NCBI GenBank assembly: GCA_947173495.1
Contig: CAMWFQ010000011.1
Span: 62,001 to 126,000, forward strand
Origin: an uncultured Lachnospiraceae bacterium
Lineage (GTDB): Bacteria > Bacillota > Clostridia > Lachnospirales > Lachnospiraceae
DNA: 64,000 nt
Direction: 5' to 3'
The translations under genes and the position numbers were made by a program. A model generated the notes under the pieces. The model ran no database searches. It was not told the origin of the DNA and worked only from the letters and a program-made list of their open reading frames with translations. Positions within the stretch are counted from its first letter, which is position 1; each line of letters begins with the position of its first letter. Below are positions 61,241 through 64,000 of this stretch, piece after piece.

Positions 61241-61399
61241 ATGTCAGAAAGAAAGACACAGTATACCGTTATCAGGGAATATGAGAATCGTTATGGGCAG
61301 GAAGAATTGCTCCGGCGTCTGATCCGCCTTCATATCCGGAAAGAGTATGCGGAGAGCGGCAGGAACCTGAATGGCGAGGTAAAGGAAGATGCGAAATAA
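61241..61399 (+). CDS. 52-residue protein coupled to the serine recombinase
   Basis: ATG 61241 to TAA 61397-61399. The product is strongly charged and helical: ENRYGQEELLRRLIRLHIRK in the middle and a Lys/Glu-rich tail. Its last 11 bases overlap the recombinase start, so the two are translated together. I do not recognise the family. Its size, charge and place next to a large serine recombinase would fit a recombination directionality factor, which is inference only. Confidence 0.6.
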   Translation: MSERKTQYTVIREYENRYGQEELLRRLIRLHIRKEYAESGRNLNGEVKEDAK

Positions 61400-62975
61400 T
61401 GCAGTGGTCGGCAGGGACAGGGATAAAGAAAGCGCTCGGCTGAGTACAGCACTGTACATCCGGCTCTCGAGGGAAGATGAGGAGGGGGTGGAAAGCCTCA
61501 GTGTGTCCGGCCAGCGTTTGTTACTGACGGAATTTATAAACGGACGGGGGGATCTGCGTCTGTATGATACGTACATAGATGATGGCTATACGGGGACAAA
61601 TGTCAACCGGCCCGGTTTTCAGAGAATGCTCCGGGACATTGAAGACAAAAGGGTACAGTGCGTGGTCGTTAAGGATCTGTCCAGACTGGGCAGAAATATG
61701 CCGGAGGTTTCCAGATATATAAATGAGTATTTTCCTGAAAAAAGAGTCCGTTTCATAGCCGTAAATGATGAGGTGGATAAAGGTTATTCTGATATGGATA
61801 CCGATGCGGACCTGATGATCGACTTCAAGAATCTGTTCAACGGATTTTATCCGAGAGATATCTCCAAAAAGGTTCGCTCCACCTTCAGAAGTAAGCAAAA
61901 CAGCGGACAGTTTATCGGCGCTTTTGCAGGTTTTGGCTATGTCAAGTCGCCGGAGAATCACAATAAACTGGAAATTGACGAGTACGCAGCCGCTATTGTA
62001 AGGCGTATTTTTGACATGTATATCGGGGGAACGGGACAGAACACGATTGCAAAAATATTGAATGAGGAGAAGGTGCCGTGTCCTTCGGAGTACAAGAGGC
62101 AGTGTGGGCTGAAGTATCGCAACGGCAATCGTCTCGGCACTACCTCTTATTGGACATACGCTGCCATAAGAAATATTTTAAGAAACGAATACTATATCGG
62201 CAATACGGTACAAAACAAGAGCTTCAGACAGATGGGTAAAAAAAAGGCGGTGAATCTGCCGAGGGAAAACTGGATCATTGTAGAGAATACCCATGAGCCA
62301 ATTATTGACAGGGATACCTGGAATAAGGTGCAGCATCTGTTGGAATGTAATACCAGGCAGACCAATTTTACAGAAAATATTCATCTGTTTGCAGGCTGTC
62401 TGAGATGCGGAGACTGTGGCCGGGCCATGGTCAAAATCAGGCGCCGGGATGCAAACGTCTTTAACTGCGGCAGCTATAACCGGTATGGAAAGAAAATCTG
62501 TACCAGTCACAGCATTACGGAGAGGGAACTGGAAGAAATCGTGTTACATGACCTGAACCGGATCATCAGCGCTGCAGAGAATAGGGATCGTCTGATCGAA
62601 GAGGAGACAAAAAAGGCTAAAAAGGACAGTACAGATTTAAGAGAGAATATGCCTGCCCTTCAGGCAGAGATTAACCGCCTGATACAAAAGAAGGAATCTG
62701 CCTACGAGGATTATTCAGATGGCCTTATCACAAAGGAGGAATATATAAAATACAGGGATAAGTATGAACAGAAGATTGCGGTTCTCCGACTGAAAATGGA
62801 TAAGTCAGACCGGACCGGAAGCAGGCTTTTTGCAGAAAATCAATGGATGAAAGATCTGCGGCAGGGAAAGCTGCATCATCTTGACAGAGAAACCGTGGTT
62901 GAAATGGTATCTACGATCTACATTTATGAAGACCATACCGTGAAAATGGTCTATTATTTTTCAGACACGATGTGA
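61389..62975 (+). CDS. Large serine recombinase (TnpX/SpoIVCA-like)
   Basis: 528 residues. Catalytic Ser in ALYIRLSREDE, the resolvase core DDGYTGTNVNRPGFQRML and VVVKDLSRLGRN, then the recombinase domain (GAFAGFGYVKSP, RRIFDMYIGGTGQNTIAKIL, NILRNEYYIGN), a zinc ribbon (CLRCGDCGRAM...FNCGSY...CTSH) and a helical C-terminus with coiled-coil character. Such enzymes integrate and, with a directionality factor, excise DNA between short att sites. The gene ends 68 bases before the right core, where an element's own integrase is expected. It is the candidate for rejoining the deacetylase gene. Confidence 0.93.
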   Translation: MRNNAVVGRDRDKESARLSTALYIRLSREDEEGVESLSVSGQRLLLTEFINGRGDLRLYDTYIDDGYTGTNVNRPGFQRMLRDIEDKRVQCVVVKDLSRLGRNMPEVSRYINEYFPEKRVRFIAVNDEVDKGYSDMDTDADLMIDFKNLFNGFYPRDISKKVRSTFRSKQNSGQFIGAFAGFGYVKSPENHNKLEIDEYAAAIVRRIFDMYIGGTGQNTIAKILNEEKVPCPSEYKRQCGLKYRNGNRLGTTSYWTYAAIRNILRNEYYIGNTVQNKSFRQMGKKKAVNLPRENWIIVENTHEPIIDRDTWNKVQHLLECNTRQTNFTENIHLFAGCLRCGDCGRAMVKIRRRDANVFNCGSYNRYGKKICTSHSITERELEEIVLHDLNRIISAAENRDRLIEEETKKAKKDSTDLRENMPALQAEINRLIQKKESAYEDYSDGLITKEEYIKYRDKYEQKIAVLRLKMDKSDRTGSRLFAENQWMKDLRQGKLHHLDRETVVEMVSTIYIYEDHTVKMVYYFSDTM

Positions 62976-63043
62976 GCAGATAAACGAATTGCCTGCCTGT
63001 CGTATTTTACAGGCGGTGCCTGCTTCCATCAGGATACAATTCC

Positions 63044-63051
63044 CGTGGGGG
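63044..63051 (+). other. Right recombination core (attR side)
   Basis: CGTGGGGG, identical to 56073-56080. The element arm on the left contains CCATCA at 63026-63031, complementary to TGATGG in the left-end arm. The circular attP would be CCATCA, 12 bases, core, 10 bases, TGATGG. Confidence 0.75.
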
Positions 63052-63624
63052 AATGAAGATACTTCTAAAATTCTGGAGATTTTGAAAAAACATGACGTGC
63101 ATGTCACTTTTTTTATGACGGGGGGATGGGTGGAAAGCTACCCGGACGATGTAAAGGCGATCCTGGCAGCAGGCCATGATCTGGGCAATCACAGTGAAAA
63201 CCACAAAAATATGAGCCAGCTCTCTGACAGCGAGAAAAAGGAGGAGCTGATGAAGGTACATACCAAAGTGCAGGAGCTGACCGGCTATGAGATGTTCCTG
63301 TTCAGGCCGCCCTACGGAGACTATGACAACGCGGTGGTGAATGTGGCCAGGGACTGCGGATACTATACCATCCAGTGGGATGTGGATTCTCTTGACTGGA
63401 AGGATTACGGTGTGGACTCCATCATCAAAACGGTAACTCAGCACAAACATCTTGGGAACGGAAGTATTATTCTCTGCCACAACGGAGCAAAATACACGGC
63501 CCAGGCTCTGGATACCCTGATTGCCACGCTGAAAAATGAGGGGTATACTTTTGTCCCGATTTCAGAATTGATTTACAGGGAGAAGTACCATATGGATCAC
63601 GAAGGACGGCAGATAAAAAATTAG
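63052..63624 (+). pseudogene. PdaB-like polysaccharide deacetylase, 3' part (interrupted gene)
   Basis: 190 codons beginning NEDTSKILEILKKHDVHVTF. The remaining NodB motifs are intact: the metal His pair in HDLGNHSENHKN, the arginine motif LFRPPYGDYD, WDVDSLDWKD and the catalytic His in IILCHNGAKYT. The 5' side has no ribosome-binding site or proper start; an open frame runs back to 62989 only because no stop occurs. This piece is therefore silent unless the element is excised. The motifs show no decay, as expected if the joined gene is still used. Confidence 0.85.
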
Positions 63625-63687
63625 CCTGCCGGTATAAGTGAAAGCATCTGTCGTCGTGGCGATAGAAACTGTTTATTGCCGCAAGAG

Positions 63688-63756
63688 TCAATGCCCCGCC
63701 TCTTCTGGTGCCTTAAATTCCATGCTGTTATTTTGAGGCGGGGTTATTGACTTTTT
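63688..63756 (+). terminator. Terminator between the deacetylase and HAD genes
   Basis: TCAATGCCCCGCCTC (63688-63702) pairs with GAGGCGGGGTTATTGA (63735-63750), followed by CTTTTTC. The genes on both sides converge here. Confidence 0.75.
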
Positions 63757-63998
63757 CATTCCAACACTCGTAATAATTCATATAAATTACAAATGCTTTT
63801 CTCATTCATCTCTGTACGCTGTATCCGAATAAATTTGCAATTAGCATTTATTGCTGTTTTTCTGTCTTTTTCTTCATCTCCAATAAAAATCAACTTTGTA
63901 ATGGGAAATGAGAATCTTTCAGAAATCATTTGCAAGCCTTTGCAGTTCGGTTTCCTGTATCCCGCAACAGAAGAGGAAACATAATAATCAAGATAGCC
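63756..63998 (-). CDS. HAD-superfamily hydrolase, C-terminal part
   Basis: The minus-strand frame is open from the window edge to a TGA at 63756-63758, giving 80 residues. It reads YLDYYVSSSVAGYRKPNCKG, then LIFIGDEEKDRKTAINANCK. The Lys of motif III (RKP) and the GDEEKD acidic motif IV are the hallmark of HAD phosphatases of the IIIA/GmhB-like or phosphoglycolate-phosphatase type. The N-terminal nucleophile Asp lies beyond the window, so substrate and subfamily cannot be named. Confidence 0.7.
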   Translation of the reverse strand, partial: GYLDYYVSSSVAGYRKPNCKGLQMISERFSFPITKLIFIGDEEKDRKTAINANCKFIRIQRTEMNEKSICNLYELLRVLE

Positions 63999-64000
63999 CA

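Larger units (their letters stand above)
56081..63051 (+). mobile_element. Skin-like integrative element of 6,971 bp in the pdaB-like gene
   Basis: The element lies between two copies of CGTGGGGG. It carries, in order, a structured leader, a phosphoribosyltransferase, a fused ECF ATPase pair, EcfT, a creatininase-family enzyme, EcfS, three copies of a structured repeat, a 52-residue protein and a large serine recombinase near its right end. All genes point the same way as the split host gene. Removing the element joins FDAAWG to NEDTSKIL in frame, restoring the usual PdaB motif FDAAWGNEDT. I find no conjugation or transposition genes besides the recombinase. Confidence 0.8.

Noticed and set aside
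62989-63051. A normal N-terminus for the downstream deacetylase piece
   Set aside because: No ribosome-binding site, and the residues before WGNEDT do not match the family; the true start is at 55.8 kb.
63793-63984. Plus-strand 63-codon ORF at the right edge
   Set aside because: It is the antisense of a clear HAD hydrolase C-terminus on the minus strand.

Overview
The window looks like the chromosome of an anaerobic, Gram-positive gut Clostridia, most likely a Lachnospiraceae member. The signs are strong GGAGG ribosome-binding sites, a T-box leader, c-di-GMP-I riboswitches, a butyrate kinase/phosphotransbutyrylase pair, ferredoxin-dependent 2-oxoacid oxidoreductase, superoxide reductase, and BceAB-type peptide-resistance modules. 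This placement is inferred from gene content, not from a marker gene. I saw no rRNA or tRNA gene.

Layout, left part. 1-3.1 kb: end of a sensor kinase and a BceAB-type transporter. 3.2-4.5 kb: a hemerythrin/response-regulator fusion with an apparent ATC start. 4.7-8.5 kb: a four-domain 2-oxoacid:ferredoxin oxidoreductase in two polypeptides, then superoxide reductase. 8.8-19.3 kb: a type 3 BREX phage-defence island (regulator, BrxF, BrxC, PglX-type methylase, an AlbA_2/Schlafen-type ATP-binding protein where the BrxHII helicase is expected, PglZ, BrxA). 19.8-23 kb: three tandem c-di-GMP-I riboswitches in front of a sortase-anchored SpaA-type surface adhesin.

Middle. 23-26.9 kb: acetyltransferase, transglutaminase-like protein, a highly structured palindromic element, an AraC/GyrI regulator and a NERD protein. 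27-32.3 kb: a two-component system plus MacB/BceAB-like ABC exporter, with a shared promoter motif before each half. 32.3-36.1 kb: macro domain, truncated DUF4317, Tag glycosylase, zinc-cluster protein, GrcA-like glycyl radical protein and a Crp/Fnr regulator. 36.3 kb: a solitary CRISPR-repeat-like 32-mer. 36.5-43.1 kb: an AAA/PD-(D/E)XK protein, then a MarR-controlled double ABC transporter island ending in remnants of a Tn916-like element. 43.3-50 kb: an OFA-type transporter, a T-box (specifier read as AAC) ahead of an AspRS with a non-discriminating signature, and TrkA/TrkH. 50.1-55.7 kb: buk and ptb separated by three 104-bp tandem hairpin repeats, then a stand-alone bifunctional fucokinase/GDP-fucose pyrophosphorylase.

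Right end and main discovery. A PdaB-like (sporulation-type) polysaccharide deacetylase gene is cut in two by a 6,971-bp element (56081-63051). The halves join in frame at a shared 8-bp CGTGGGGG. The element carries its own large serine recombinase next to one end and a metabolic operon (phosphoribosyltransferase, fused ECF ATPases, EcfT, creatininase-family hydrolase, EcfS). This is the layout of a sigK-intervening 'skin'-type element, which could rebuild the deacetylase gene on excision. The window also holds several families of structured intergenic repeats. The best is a multi-hairpin tandem repeat in five copies at two loci, both starting right after the U-tract of a terminator, whose stems have changed by compensatory substitution.
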